Of a stretch of DNA of 64,000 bases, positions 7,638 through 15,385 are shown in pieces. Positions within the stretch are counted from its first letter, which is position 1. Each line of letters begins with the position of its first letter. Source of the stretch: Pseudomonas sp. Q1-7 (GTDB lineage: Bacteria; Pseudomonadota; Gammaproteobacteria; Pseudomonadales; Pseudomonadaceae); contig NZ_CP116304.1 of the NCBI RefSeq assembly GCF_028010285.1, positions 3,178,501 through 3,242,500 on the forward strand. The letters run 5' to 3'. The position numbers and the translations under genes were made by a program. The notes under the pieces were generated by a model that worked only from the letters and a program-made list of their open reading frames with translations, was not told the origin of the DNA and searched no databases.

Positions 7638-9101
7638 TCAGCGCTTGAAATGCGGCGCGATCTTCGCGTCGACGTTGACCCACACGGAGCGGGCTTCGGT
7701 GTAGTCGTGGATAGCCTCGAAGCCCATTTCACGGCCATAGCCGGACTGGCCGACGCCGCCGAAGGGGCTACCGGGGCTGACGCGCTTGTAGCAGTTGATC
7801 CAGCACATGCCGGCATGAATGTTCGCCGCCATGCGGTGAGCGCGCTGCAGGTCGCGGGTCCAGAGGCCGCTGCCGAGGCCGTACTGGGTGCCGTTGGCGA
7901 TGGCCAGGGCCTCTTCGTCGGTGGAAAAGCGCAGTACGGTGACGAAGGGGCCGAACACTTCCTCCTGGGCCACGCGGTGGTCTGGCTGGGCCTCCACCAC
8001 CGTCGGTTCGATGTAGTAGCCGTCGGCAAGCGCAGGGTCATTCGGCGCCTTGCCGCCGCTGAGGATGCGTCCACCCTGAGCGCGGGCGATGTCCACGTAG
8101 GCGAGTACGCGGTCGCGGTGCTGGGCCGAGGTCAGCGGGCCCATCTCGGTGTCCGGGTCCAGCGGGCTGCCCAGACGGATGGAGCGCGCCAGGCCGATGA
8201 AGCGCTCAAGGAATTCGTCGGCGATGCGCTCGTGGAGGATCAGCCGCGAGCCGGCGATGCAGGCCTGGCCCTGGTTGTGGAAGATCGCCCAGGCGGCGCC
8301 ATTCACGGCAGCCTCCAGGTTGGCGTCCTCGAAGACGATATTGGCGCCCTTCCCGCCCAGTTCCAGTTGCACCCGCTTGAGGTTGCCCTGGGAGGCTTCG
8401 ACGATGCGCCGGCCGGTGGCGGTGGAACCGGTGAAGGCGATCTTGCCCACGTCGTCGTGCTCGGCCAGGCGCTGGCCGGCGGTGTGGCCATAGCCCGGCA
8501 CCACGTTGACCACGCCATCGGGGAAGCCGACTTCCTTCATCAGCTCGGCGATGCGCAGGGTGGACAGCGGTGTGATCTCCGACGGTTTGATCACCACCGT
8601 GTTGCCGGCGGCCAGCGCCGGCCCCATCTTCCAGCTGGTGAACATCAGCGGGAAGTTCCACGGCACGATCTGCCCCACCACGCCGACGGGCTTGCGCTGC
8701 ACATAGTTGAGGAAGCCGGCCTCCACCGGGATCACCGCGCCTTCGATCTTGTCGGCCATGCCGCCGAAGTAGCGGAAGCAGGCGGCCGTGCGCGGCACGT
8801 CCAGACTGCGGGAATCGCGGATCGGGTGGCCGGTGTCGAGGGATTCCAGCTGCGCCAGCTCCTCGGCCTGCTTCTCGATCTTGTCCGCCAGTTTCAGCAG
8901 CAGGCGTCCGCGCTCGGCGCCGGACAGGGCCGCCCAGGCCGGAAAGGCTCGCTTGGCGGCGGCCACCGCCAGGTCCACGTCCTCAGCCTCGGCGGCGGCG
9001 ATGTGAGTGATCAGCGAGCCATCGTGGGGCGACAGCACATCGATAGTGCCGCCCTTCAGGGCCGGCACGAAGCGGCCATCGATGAAGAGTTGGTTCTGCA
9101 T
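7638..9101 (-). CDS. hapE: 4-Hydroxymuconic semialdehyde dehydrogenase (HapE)
   Basis: NAD-dependent aldehyde dehydrogenase of 487 residues. All standard ALDH landmarks are present: PWNFP with N149, the cofactor motif FTGSTATG near 223-230, catalytic E247 in LELGGKG, nucleophile C281 in NQGQACIAGSR, and the C-terminal PFGGVGQSGYGRE. On sequence alone it could be a betaine- or hydroxymuconic-type enzyme. Its place directly after the hydroquinone dioxygenase and before maleylacetate reductase argues that it oxidises 4-hydroxymuconic semialdehyde to maleylacetate. Confidence 0.87.
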   Translation of the reverse strand: MQNQLFIDGRFVPALKGGTIDVLSPHDGSLITHIAAAEAEDVDLAVAAAKRAFPAWAALSGAERGRLLLKLADKIEKQAEELAQLESLDTGHPIRDSRSLDVPRTAACFRYFGGMADKIEGAVIPVEAGFLNYVQRKPVGVVGQIVPWNFPLMFTSWKMGPALAAGNTVVIKPSEITPLSTLRIAELMKEVGFPDGVVNVVPGYGHTAGQRLAEHDDVGKIAFTGSTATGRRIVEASQGNLKRVQLELGGKGANIVFEDANLEAAVNGAAWAIFHNQGQACIAGSRLILHERIADEFLERFIGLARSIRLGSPLDPDTEMGPLTSAQHRDRVLAYVDIARAQGGRILSGGKAPNDPALADGYYIEPTVVEAQPDHRVAQEEVFGPFVTVLRFSTDEEALAIANGTQYGLGSGLWTRDLQRAHRMAANIHAGMCWINCYKRVSPGSPFGGVGQSGYGREMGFEAIHDYTEARSVWVNVDAKIAPHFKR

Positions 9102-9159
9102 GGAAAAAGCTCTCCGGGCGCCGCGACCCTGCGCGGCACATCTGTGTGGCGTGAAGTGA

Positions 9160-9186
9160 CTCCCTCTCCCCTCCGGGGAGAGGGAG
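9160..9186. repeat. Perfect 12-bp-stem hairpin between hapD and hapE
   Basis: CTCCCTCTCCCC and GGGGAGAGGGAG flank a three-base loop (TCC). It lies in the 92-bp gap between two genes of one operon and has no T-run on the minus strand. It may be a dispersed repeat of the kind seen at 2019 and could set relative transcript stability of hapCD against hapEFGHI. Confidence 0.6.
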
Positions 9187-9193
9187 GAGCGGC

Positions 9194-10213
9194 TCAGAAC
9201 TCCACCGGGTACGGCGGCAGCTCACCGCTCTCGTAGCGCTGCGGCAGGTTTGGCGTGGCGTTCTCCCACACCAGCAGCATGGAGCGTTTGGTGGAATAGC
9301 CCTGGTGGCGGATGTCCGCCGGCATGGCGCAGATGTCGCCGGGGCGCATGGTGATGCGCGCGCGGGGGGCGCCGTCGTCCTTGTCGGCCACGTCCCAGAT
9401 GATTTCGTCGGAGAGTTGCAGGAACCACTCCACACGGTCGTTGCCGTGGAACACCGGGAGAATGAATTCCTCGGTGGTCGGGCAGAACAGACTGGCCTTG
9501 CACACCGAGCTGACCGACGGGTTCCAGGTCACGTCGGAGCGGGACAGGTACTTGTACAGATTGAACGCATGCAGCTCGCCCTCGAAGCCTGCGGCGGCAT
9601 GGATTTCCGGCTCGTCCTGGGGCACGTCGGCGAACTGGCGGTTCACCGGCAGGTCATCACGCAGCGGCGAGTCGTCCGGCAGGCCGGGCATGCGCCGGGT
9701 GGCCACGCGGAAGCGCTCGATGGCTTCGAGGTTGTCACCGTGCTTGCGGCCGAAGGCGCTGCCGGTTTCCTCCGGCGCGGCAAAGGGGTCGAAGCCGGCA
9801 TTGGTCCAGTCGCGCAGGATGGCCTTGAAGGTGGCCATGATCTTCGGCGTCTCGAACTGCTCGGTGTAGTCGACGCCGGCCTCGCGGAGCACGCCGTTGA
9901 AGGTGCCGGCATAGAGGTCGACCTTGCCGTAGTGGTTGCGGGTGCCGATCACCTCGTCGAAGTTCACCCAGCCGTAGAAGAAGCCCCAGGCCACGTCGCG
10001 CATGGTGGCGCGCAGGAAGGCGTCGGCGGGGATCAGGTGGGCGCGCTCCTGGCCCTTGGCCGGCCACTGGATGCGCACGAAGTATTCGTCGCGGGACAGG
10101 GTGAAGGCACCCAGCGTGAAGCTGCGGTAGCCGGTAACGGAATCGGGCAGGCTGGCTTCGACCTCATCGGCGGCGAAGCTGGCGGAAGTGTCGAGGGTTT
10201 CGAGCATGGCCAT
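9194..10213 (-). CDS. hapD: Hydroquinone 1,2-dioxygenase large subunit (HapD)
   Basis: Large subunit (339 residues) of the heteromeric Fe(II) hydroquinone dioxygenase that opens the ring of hydroquinone between C1 and C2 to give 4-hydroxymuconic semialdehyde. The size agrees with the roughly 38-kDa HapD/PnpE2 subunits. The C-terminal third looks cupin-like: FILPVFHGNDRVEWFLQL, MRPGDICAMPADIRHQG and MLLVWENATPN. The small subunit precedes it by 40 bp and the semialdehyde dehydrogenase follows. Operon context and the paired small subunit make this assignment strong even though the family is small. Confidence 0.87.
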   Translation of the reverse strand: MAMLETLDTSASFAADEVEASLPDSVTGYRSFTLGAFTLSRDEYFVRIQWPAKGQERAHLIPADAFLRATMRDVAWGFFYGWVNFDEVIGTRNHYGKVDLYAGTFNGVLREAGVDYTEQFETPKIMATFKAILRDWTNAGFDPFAAPEETGSAFGRKHGDNLEAIERFRVATRRMPGLPDDSPLRDDLPVNRQFADVPQDEPEIHAAAGFEGELHAFNLYKYLSRSDVTWNPSVSSVCKASLFCPTTEEFILPVFHGNDRVEWFLQLSDEIIWDVADKDDGAPRARITMRPGDICAMPADIRHQGYSTKRSMLLVWENATPNLPQRYESGELPPYPVEF

Positions 10214-10253
10214 GGAGGTGTCCTCTTGTTCTGGTTGTCGGGTCGGGGGGGGG

Positions 10254-10748
10254 TCACTTCAGGCAGATGTCTGCCCACTTCTCCACCGACAGCGGGCCCT
10301 TGATGGTCTGCAGCAGCACCACGCAGGGGCGTGCGGATGCGAAGCGGTAGGCGCAGCCGGCCGGCAGCAGCGCCTGGTGGCCACGCTTGAGCAGCACGTA
10401 ACCCATGGGACGACCTTCGGGTTGCTCGCCGGCCAGGCGGGTGCCCTCGCCCTCGCCGGGCGGTGCATCGAGCTTGAGGAATTCCACCCGCACGTCGCCG
10501 TCCACCGAGATGGCGAATTCGTCGTGGGCGGCGGCGTACCAGGGCGAGACGCCTTCGGCGCGCAGGGTCTCGATGACGTAGCCGAGGTTCAGGCCGACCA
10601 CCACCTTTTCATAGGGGGCGGAGCGCTGGGCGACGTCGAAGATGTTGGAGAAGGCGTAGTGGCGGGCTTCGCCCTGGATGATCTCGATCGAACCCTTGCG
10701 ATGGTCGTCGAGCGAACCGAAGACGGTCCGGTACGCGGCAGTGCTCAT
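10254..10748 (-). CDS. hapC: Hydroquinone 1,2-dioxygenase small subunit (HapC)
   Basis: Small subunit (164 residues, about 18 kDa) of hydroquinone dioxygenase. The start MSTAAYRTVFGSLDD fits the family; the frame is open further upstream, but that part is low-complexity leader. The protein is one small cupin-like barrel with ending PLSVEKWADICLK. It is the promoter-proximal gene of a seven-gene operon, hapC-D-E-F-G-H-I. No hapA (4-hydroxyacetophenone monooxygenase) or hapB (esterase) follows, so the entry substrate here is probably hydroquinone itself or another precursor made elsewhere. Confidence 0.85.
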   Translation of the reverse strand: MSTAAYRTVFGSLDDHRKGSIEIIQGEARHYAFSNIFDVAQRSAPYEKVVVGLNLGYVIETLRAEGVSPWYAAAHDEFAISVDGDVRVEFLKLDAPPGEGEGTRLAGEQPEGRPMGYVLLKRGHQALLPAGCAYRFASARPCVVLLQTIKGPLSVEKWADICLK

Positions 10749-11177
10749 CTCATTCACCGTTTGTTGTTGTAGTGGGTGAGTGAACGTTACGAGCGCCCCG
10801 CGCAACCAACAATTCCAAGGCGGGCGACAACAGTGTTTGCAAAACGCGAACAGTGAACGAAGCGCTCTGGCACGGCCGTTACAGCCCATCGCGGGCTGGC
10901 CTGGGCCTGGAGAAGGGAATGAAGAAGGCCACGATGTAGAGGCTCTATCGGCCAGATTGATCGAGTAAATCGATTATACCAATCCATGGAAAAAGCCTTT
11001 CCACATTCCACAACAACGACCCAATTAATGACCTAACATATTGTTTTTATTAGCATCTATACAACTATCATCGGCGTCGATGGTAACCATCACGCAGCAT
11101 CACTTCTTCATCGAAATCACATCCGTAAGATGGGCCCCGTAGACGAATTCCAACCCCCTCTAACCAAGGTGACCCAA
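10749..11177. promoter_or_regulatory. Divergent intergenic region with hap promoter and AT-rich segment
   Basis: No gene was seen here. Reading toward hapC, two direct copies of CACTGTT lie about 20 bp apart, two helical turns, around a TTTTGCAAA core at roughly 10825-10858. This is the layout of an activator site. The right half (about 10960-11120) is markedly AT-rich compared with its surroundings and probably holds the promoter of the repeat-protein gene; TATACA at 11058-11063 is a candidate -10, but no good -35 was found. Confidence 0.45.
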
Positions 11178-11576
11178 ATGAAAAAGCAAATCCTCGCCAG
11201 CCTGTTCATCGCCAGCCTATCCGCCACTGCCTTTGCCCTGCCCCAGGGTGCCGTCGTGGCTGAAGGTGGTTCCGACCGCACCAGCATCCACCGTGTCGCC
11301 GAAGGCGGTGCCGACCGCACTGGCGCTAACCGCATCGCCGAAAACGGCTCCGAGCGTTCCCAGTCCCTGCGCGTGGCTGAAGGCGGCTCCGATCGCACCA
11401 AGGCCTTCGACGTGGCTGAAAACGGTTCCGAGCGCTCCCAGTCCCTGCGCGTAGCCGAAGGCGGCTCCGACCGCACCAAGGCCTTCGATGTCGCTGAAAA
11501 CGGTTCCGAGCGCTCCCAGTCCCTGCGTGTAGCCGAAGGCGGTGCCGATCGCACTGGCGCCAACCGCATCAGCTGA
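11178..11576 (+). CDS. Small exported protein made of eight 13-residue repeats
   Basis: The protein has 132 residues from ATG 11178. Residues 1-20 (MKKQILASLFIASLSATAFA) form a clear Sec signal peptide ending in AFA, so the mature protein is exported. The rest is eight tandem 13-residue units with consensus [VI]AE[GN]G[SA][DE]R[TS]xxxR, in two alternating types (VAEGGSDRTKAFD and VAENGSERSQSLR), so the higher-order period is 26 residues. There is no Cys, hydrophobic core or recognised domain. The mature part is small, hydrophilic and probably disordered or a repetitive solenoid. I recall short Pseudomonas proteins with AEGG-DR repeats carrying uninformative names, but the function is unknown. 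It is monocistronic and followed by a strong terminator. Confidence 0.8.
   Translation: MKKQILASLFIASLSATAFALPQGAVVAEGGSDRTSIHRVAEGGADRTGANRIAENGSERSQSLRVAEGGSDRTKAFDVAENGSERSQSLRVAEGGSDRTKAFDVAENGSERSQSLRVAEGGADRTGANRIS
11256..11567 (+). repeat. Eight in-frame 39-bp tandem repeats
   Basis: Eight 39-bp units encode the 13-residue repeats of the preceding gene, with a 78-bp superperiod in the middle units. Near-identity of units 3-7 at DNA level (for example GAAAACGGTTCCGAGCGCTC) suggests recent duplication or gene conversion, and copy number may vary between strains. Confidence 0.85.
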
Positions 11577-11630
11577 TTCCCGGAGCAGTTCAGAGGCAGG
11601 CAATCCATGACGTATGCACCTCGAAAGGCA

Positions 11631-11663
11631 GAAGGCGCCACTTGTGGCGCCTTCTTTCTTTTT
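11631..11663 (+). terminator. Strong intrinsic terminator
   Basis: Perfect stem GAAGGCGCCA / TGGCGCCTTC with loop CTTG, followed by TTTCTTTTT. It ends the repeat-protein transcript 54 bp after its stop codon. Confidence 0.92.
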
Positions 11664-11680
11664 GGGGAACGGAAAAGCGG

Positions 11681-12052
11681 ATGAGCGGAGACTGCTTTTC
11701 CTGTGGGGGCCTGCCCTGGCGGGAGCTGCCGGTGGAATCCGGCACCGCTTTGCCTCATCACGCCATCGCTGTCGGGCAGGCGTTCGCCGCCCTGGCCGAC
11801 AGCGGAAGCCTGGTGATGCTGGCAACGCCGGACAGCCCCGCGCGGCTCAATTTCCTGCCGGAGCATCACCTGGTGGTGCTGTCGAGAAGCCGCCTGCTGA
11901 GCCGCATGGAACGCCTCTGGCCCCTGCTGCGGGAACAGGACACCCAGGCGGTGCATCTGCTGACCGGCCCGTCCAGCACGGCGGACATCGGCGGCCAACT
12001 GCTCTACGGCGCCCACGGACCGCGGGCGCTGCACGTCCTGCTAACGCCGTAG
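11681..12052 (+). CDS. Short LUD-domain (LutC-like) protein, N-terminus missing
   Basis: A 123-residue protein resembling only the C-terminal half of LutC/YkgG proteins, which are normally about 220 residues. The recognisable parts are LADSGSLVMLATP, LNFLPEHHLVVLSRS and the signature GPSSTADIGGQLLYGAHGPR. The N-terminal region of the family is absent and is replaced by MSGDCFSCGGLPWRELP, beginning 18 bp after the terminator T-run. There is no adjacent lutA/lutB. It may be a remnant or a stand-alone LUD domain. Its last 12 bp overlap the 3' end of the convergent LacI gene. Confidence 0.6.
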   Translation: MSGDCFSCGGLPWRELPVESGTALPHHAIAVGQAFAALADSGSLVMLATPDSPARLNFLPEHHLVVLSRSRLLSRMERLWPLLREQDTQAVHLLTGPSSTADIGGQLLYGAHGPRALHVLLTP

Positions 12053-13066
12053 CGCGGTGGACTCCCGCGCCACCAGCTCGCTGCCCACATCGATCTGGGC
12101 AGTACCGTCGCCTTCGCCACGGATGCGCTGGCACAGCAGCTCCACCGTGGCATTGGCCACCTGTTCGGCGGGAATCCTCACACTGGTCAGCGAGGGCGTG
12201 GCCACCCGCGCGATGGGCAGATCGCCGAAGCCGCAGATGCCCAGTTCGTCCGGTACGCGGATGCCCAGGCGCTGGCAGGTGAAGAGCGCGCCGATGGCGG
12301 GCATGTCGTTGGTAAAGAACGCGCCGTCGCAGTCAATCTCGCCCCCGGCGAATCGCTGGATCACCGCCACGCCATCGTCGATATGCGGCACCGGCGAGGT
12401 CTTGAAGCGCGGCGGCTCGACACCCAGGCCCGCCCTCACCGCCTCGCGAAAACCGGCGAAGCGCAGGTTCTCGCGCTCGTCGTCATAACCGAAAAAGGCC
12501 GGCCGGCGGTAACCGCAAGCCACCAGGTGACGCCCGGCCGCCGCACCGGCGGCCCAGTTGGAGAAGCCCACCACCTGCCCCACGGGCTGGCGCGGCGACT
12601 CGCCCTCGGGCAAGTCCCAGAGTTCGATCAGCGGGATATCGGTGGCTTGCAACAGTTCCAGGGTTTCCGGCGCGTGGTAACCGTAGGCGAGGATCAGGCC
12701 GTCCAGTTGGCGGCCGAGGAAGGCACGCAGCAGCTTGCTTTCTTCCTCCTGGGAAAAACGGGTTTCACCAATCAGCAGATGGAACCCCGCCCGGGCCAGG
12801 CCTTGCTGCAGGGTCTCGATGGTGGTCGCGAGGATAGGGTTGGTGATGGTGGTGATCAGCGCGCCGATAATGCCGCTACGCCGCGTCACGAGCTGACTGG
12901 CGGCCAGGTTGGGCACGTAACCCAGTTCGCGCACCGCCTGCTCCACCCGCTGCCGGGTCTGCGCCGAAACCTTGTCCGGTTTCGACAGCGCCCGCGACAC
13001 CGTCATGCTGGATACCCCGGCGAGCTGGGCGACATCCTGCAAGGTGGGTTTGCTCTTGGTGGTCAT
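12041..13066 (-). CDS. LacI family regulator (GntR-like)
   Basis: A 341-residue LacI-type repressor starting MTTKSKPTLQDVAQLAG. The N-terminal helix-turn-helix and hinge (about 8-62) include VSSMTVSRALSKPDKVS, followed by a periplasmic-binding-protein-like sensor domain with FFTNDMPAIGALFTCQRLGI. It resembles gluconate-type GntR regulators, although the ligand cannot be read from sequence. Downstream of the decarboxylase gene on the same strand, it probably controls that gene: a perfect LacI-type palindrome lies upstream of it at 14934-14947. Confidence 0.85.
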   Translation of the reverse strand: MTTKSKPTLQDVAQLAGVSSMTVSRALSKPDKVSAQTRQRVEQAVRELGYVPNLAASQLVTRRSGIIGALITTITNPILATTIETLQQGLARAGFHLLIGETRFSQEEESKLLRAFLGRQLDGLILAYGYHAPETLELLQATDIPLIELWDLPEGESPRQPVGQVVGFSNWAAGAAAGRHLVACGYRRPAFFGYDDERENLRFAGFREAVRAGLGVEPPRFKTSPVPHIDDGVAVIQRFAGGEIDCDGAFFTNDMPAIGALFTCQRLGIRVPDELGICGFGDLPIARVATPSLTSVRIPAEQVANATVELLCQRIRGEGDGTAQIDVGSELVARESTALRR

Positions 13067-13150
13067 CCTGGCCTCTGGTGCCTGTTCGGGAGGCGCATTA
13101 TCCCTGCTGGCATGCCTCTGGATACCCCCTGCAGGGCAGTTCATTCACCT

Positions 13151-13247
13151 GTGGGGGCGAATTCATTCGCAAAGGGCAGCGAAGCTGCCCCCTGCTGGGT
13201 CGAAGGGCGAACCTGCCGTCCGCTCAGCGATTGAAATCGCCCCCACA
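13151..13247. repeat. GTGGGGGCGA inverted-repeat element
   Basis: TGTGGGGGCGA at 13151 and TCGCCCCCACA ending at 13247 form inverted arms around about 75 bp that contain a smaller hairpin (GGGCAGCGAAGCTGCCC). It fills the gap between the LacI gene and the upstream decarboxylase gene. Confidence 0.7.
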
Positions 13248-13269
13248 GAAAGGGCACGACCTGTCCCGG

Positions 13270-14880
13270 TTACTGCAGGAACTCCGCGTGCTCCCACACT
13301 TCGATCACCGTCGGGCGGTCGGCCTTGGCGGCGGTTTCCAGCAGCTCGGCCAGGTGCTCCAGGCTCTCGGCCTTCTCGGCATTGCAGCCGAAGGCGCGGG
13401 CCAGGCCCTGGAAGTCCGGGGTGTAGATGTCGACACCGATGGTGGGGATGTCGCGGTTCTTCATGTAGCGCTTGATCTCGCCGTAGCCGCTGTTATTCCA
13501 CAGCAGCACGATGATCGGCGCGCCGGCTTCCACGGCCGAGGCCAGTTCCGGCAGGGTGAACTGGATGCCGCCATCGCCGATCAGGGCGATCACCGGGCGC
13601 TGCGGCGCGGCCAGCTTGGCGCCGATGGCGGCCGGCAGGCCGTAGCCGAGGGTGCCGTAGCCGGTGGCGGAGTTGAACCAGCTGCGCGGGCGGGTGGCTT
13701 CGAACAGGTGGTTGCCGGAATACACCGGCTGGGTGGAATCACCCGCCACGATCAGGTCCGGCAGAGTCTGCTGCAGGGTTTCCAGCACCTTGCGCTGGCC
13801 ATTCCAGGCTTCCGGCCACTGGGCATCCAGTTGTTCGCGCACGGCGGCGGCGCGTTTGGAGCCGGCGCTTTCGGCGCTGAAGGCGGCGCTCGCGCCCAAG
13901 GCGTCCGCCAGGGCGGCCATAGCCAGGCGCGCGTCACTGAGGATGGCCACGTCGGCCGGATAGTTGCGGTTCAGTTGCTCGGCGTCGATGTCGACGCGGA
14001 TCAGGGTGCTCTCGATGCGGAAATTGCCATCGAACACTACGTCGTAATCGGTCTCGCCCAGTTCGGTACCGATGGCCAGGATCACATCGGATTCCAGCAC
14101 CATCTGGCGCACCGGCACCCAGGCCTGGTTGCAACCCAGGGCCAGCGGGTGCCCCTTGGGCAGCACGCCCTTGGCATTGATGGTGTAGGCGGTGGGCGCG
14201 TCCAGCGCCTCCACCAGGCGCAGGGCCTCGGCGCCGGCATCGGCGCAACCGCCCCCCAGCAGCACCAGCGGGCGCTGGGCGTTCTTCAGCAGTTCGGCGG
14301 CAGCGGCGATGGCGTCGGCAGCCGGCGCCGGACGGCTCGGCAGCGCACCGAGCTTGCGGCGCACATGGTCAGCCGGTGCGGTGATCACATCGATCGGGAT
14401 CTCGATATGTACCGGGCGCGGACGGGCGCCATTGAACACGGCGAAGGCGCGGGTCAGCACATCGGGCAACTCGTCCGGGCGCATCAGGGTGTGGCTGAAG
14501 GCGGCAACGCCGGAGACCAGGTTGCGCTGGTTCGGCAGCTCGTGCAGACGGCCGCCGCCCATGCCCAGTTGCTCGGTGTTGTTGACGCTGGAGATCACCA
14601 GCATGGGGATGGAGTCGGCGTAGGCCTGGCCCATGGCGGTGGTGATGTTGGTCATGCCCGGACCGGTGATGATGAAGCACACGCCCGGCTTGCCGGATAC
14701 GCGGGCATAGCCGTCGGCCGCGAATCCGGCGCCCTGCTCGTGGCGCGGGGTCACATGGCGGATACGGGTGTTCGGCAGGCCGCGATACAGCTCGACGGTG
14801 TGCACGCCAGGGATACCGAACACGGTATCCACGCCAAAGCCTTCCAGCAGCTCAACCAGCAGCTCTCCGCAGGTCAACAT
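13270..14880 (-). CDS. ThDP-dependent decarboxylase (5-guanidino-2-oxopentanoate decarboxylase-like)
   Basis: A 536-residue thiamine-diphosphate enzyme with three alpha/beta domains. Catalytic E48 is in PRHEQGAGFAADGYAR, and the cofactor motif runs from GDGGIQFTLPELA to LLWNNSGYGE. It lacks features that would make it a standard acetolactate synthase large subunit, and no small subunit is adjacent. Relatives are annotated as AruI, which decarboxylates 2-ketoarginine in arginine catabolism, or as generic acetolactate-synthase-like proteins, so the substrate is tentative; no aruH neighbour is present. The ATG at 14880 has a GGAG site 8-11 bases upstream and is preferred over the TTG two codons earlier. 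Confidence 0.75.
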   Translation of the reverse strand: MLTCGELLVELLEGFGVDTVFGIPGVHTVELYRGLPNTRIRHVTPRHEQGAGFAADGYARVSGKPGVCFIITGPGMTNITTAMGQAYADSIPMLVISSVNNTEQLGMGGGRLHELPNQRNLVSGVAAFSHTLMRPDELPDVLTRAFAVFNGARPRPVHIEIPIDVITAPADHVRRKLGALPSRPAPAADAIAAAAELLKNAQRPLVLLGGGCADAGAEALRLVEALDAPTAYTINAKGVLPKGHPLALGCNQAWVPVRQMVLESDVILAIGTELGETDYDVVFDGNFRIESTLIRVDIDAEQLNRNYPADVAILSDARLAMAALADALGASAAFSAESAGSKRAAAVREQLDAQWPEAWNGQRKVLETLQQTLPDLIVAGDSTQPVYSGNHLFEATRPRSWFNSATGYGTLGYGLPAAIGAKLAAPQRPVIALIGDGGIQFTLPELASAVEAGAPIIVLLWNNSGYGEIKRYMKNRDIPTIGVDIYTPDFQGLARAFGCNAEKAESLEHLAELLETAAKADRPTVIEVWEHAEFLQ

Positions 14881-14933
14881 GGGCAAATCTCCAGGGAATG
14901 TGGATCAGGATGCGCGCTACTCTATCATTACTT

Positions 14934-14947
14934 TGTTAGCGCTAACA
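14934..14947. promoter_or_regulatory. LacI-type operator, perfect 14-bp palindrome
   Basis: TGTTAGCGCTAACA is perfectly symmetric with the central CG typical of LacI/GntR-family operators. It lies 54 bp upstream of the decarboxylase start and next to AT-rich bases that could form the promoter. The LacI regulator at 12041 is the obvious candidate to bind it. Confidence 0.75.
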
Positions 14948-14992
14948 CCGCTTCGTCGGATTTGCCGGAAGCTGCTTTCAGGGGAAGGTGGC

Positions 14993-15385
14993 GCACACCG
15001 GATTGCCAATTCGGTGTGCGGCGCTTGAGGTTCTGAAGTTCAGCTCATTGCAGAGGGGCTTCGGCTTTCTGTTTCGTCCCCCCGGACGAGTCACTTTCTC
15101 AGTCGCCGAAAGTAACCAAATGGCTTGCCCCTGCATCCGGCCCGACTACGTCGGGTGCCCTCGCTCCATCGCTGTGCCAGGGGCACGGCGCGAAGGGCCA
15201 TCCATGGCCCTGCGCGCCTCTCGCGGCATCCATGCCGCTCATCCCCTTCTACAGCGATTACACTCGGCCTCCTGATGGGGCGGGGTCCTTGCCACACCTC
15301 TTCCGCTCAGTTTAAGGCCGCTGGTTGCATCAGGATTGCTGTGTCTAGGTAGGATGGGTTGAGGTACGAAACCCATGCTGTCGGA
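14993..15385. repeat. Composite intergenic repeat, copy 1
   Basis: This gap of about 600 bp (14950-15554) contains no gene that I can support. It opens with a hairpin (CACACCGGATTGCCAATTCG) and continues with segments matching, in reverse complement, the region 57530-57600 (AGCGGCATGGATGCCGCG and flanks). It closes with GTAGGATGGGTTGAGGTACG, also found at 57860 and inverted at 57455. Small open frames inside it have no homology signal and recur only because the repeat recurs. Confidence 0.65.

Noticed and set aside
7631-8074. N-terminal extension of the maleylacetate reductase frame by 148 codons
   Set aside because: The extension lies inside hapE in another frame; the family start MNPFIYQG at 7630 is clear.
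10749-10860. Sigma-54 promoter upstream of hapC
   Set aside because: The best match on the minus strand has one base too many between GG and GC, and TGGCACGGCCGTTACA lacks the GC element.
11256-11567. Regular 39-bp repeats as a CRISPR array
   Set aside because: The repeats are contiguous, in frame and coding; there are no unique spacers.
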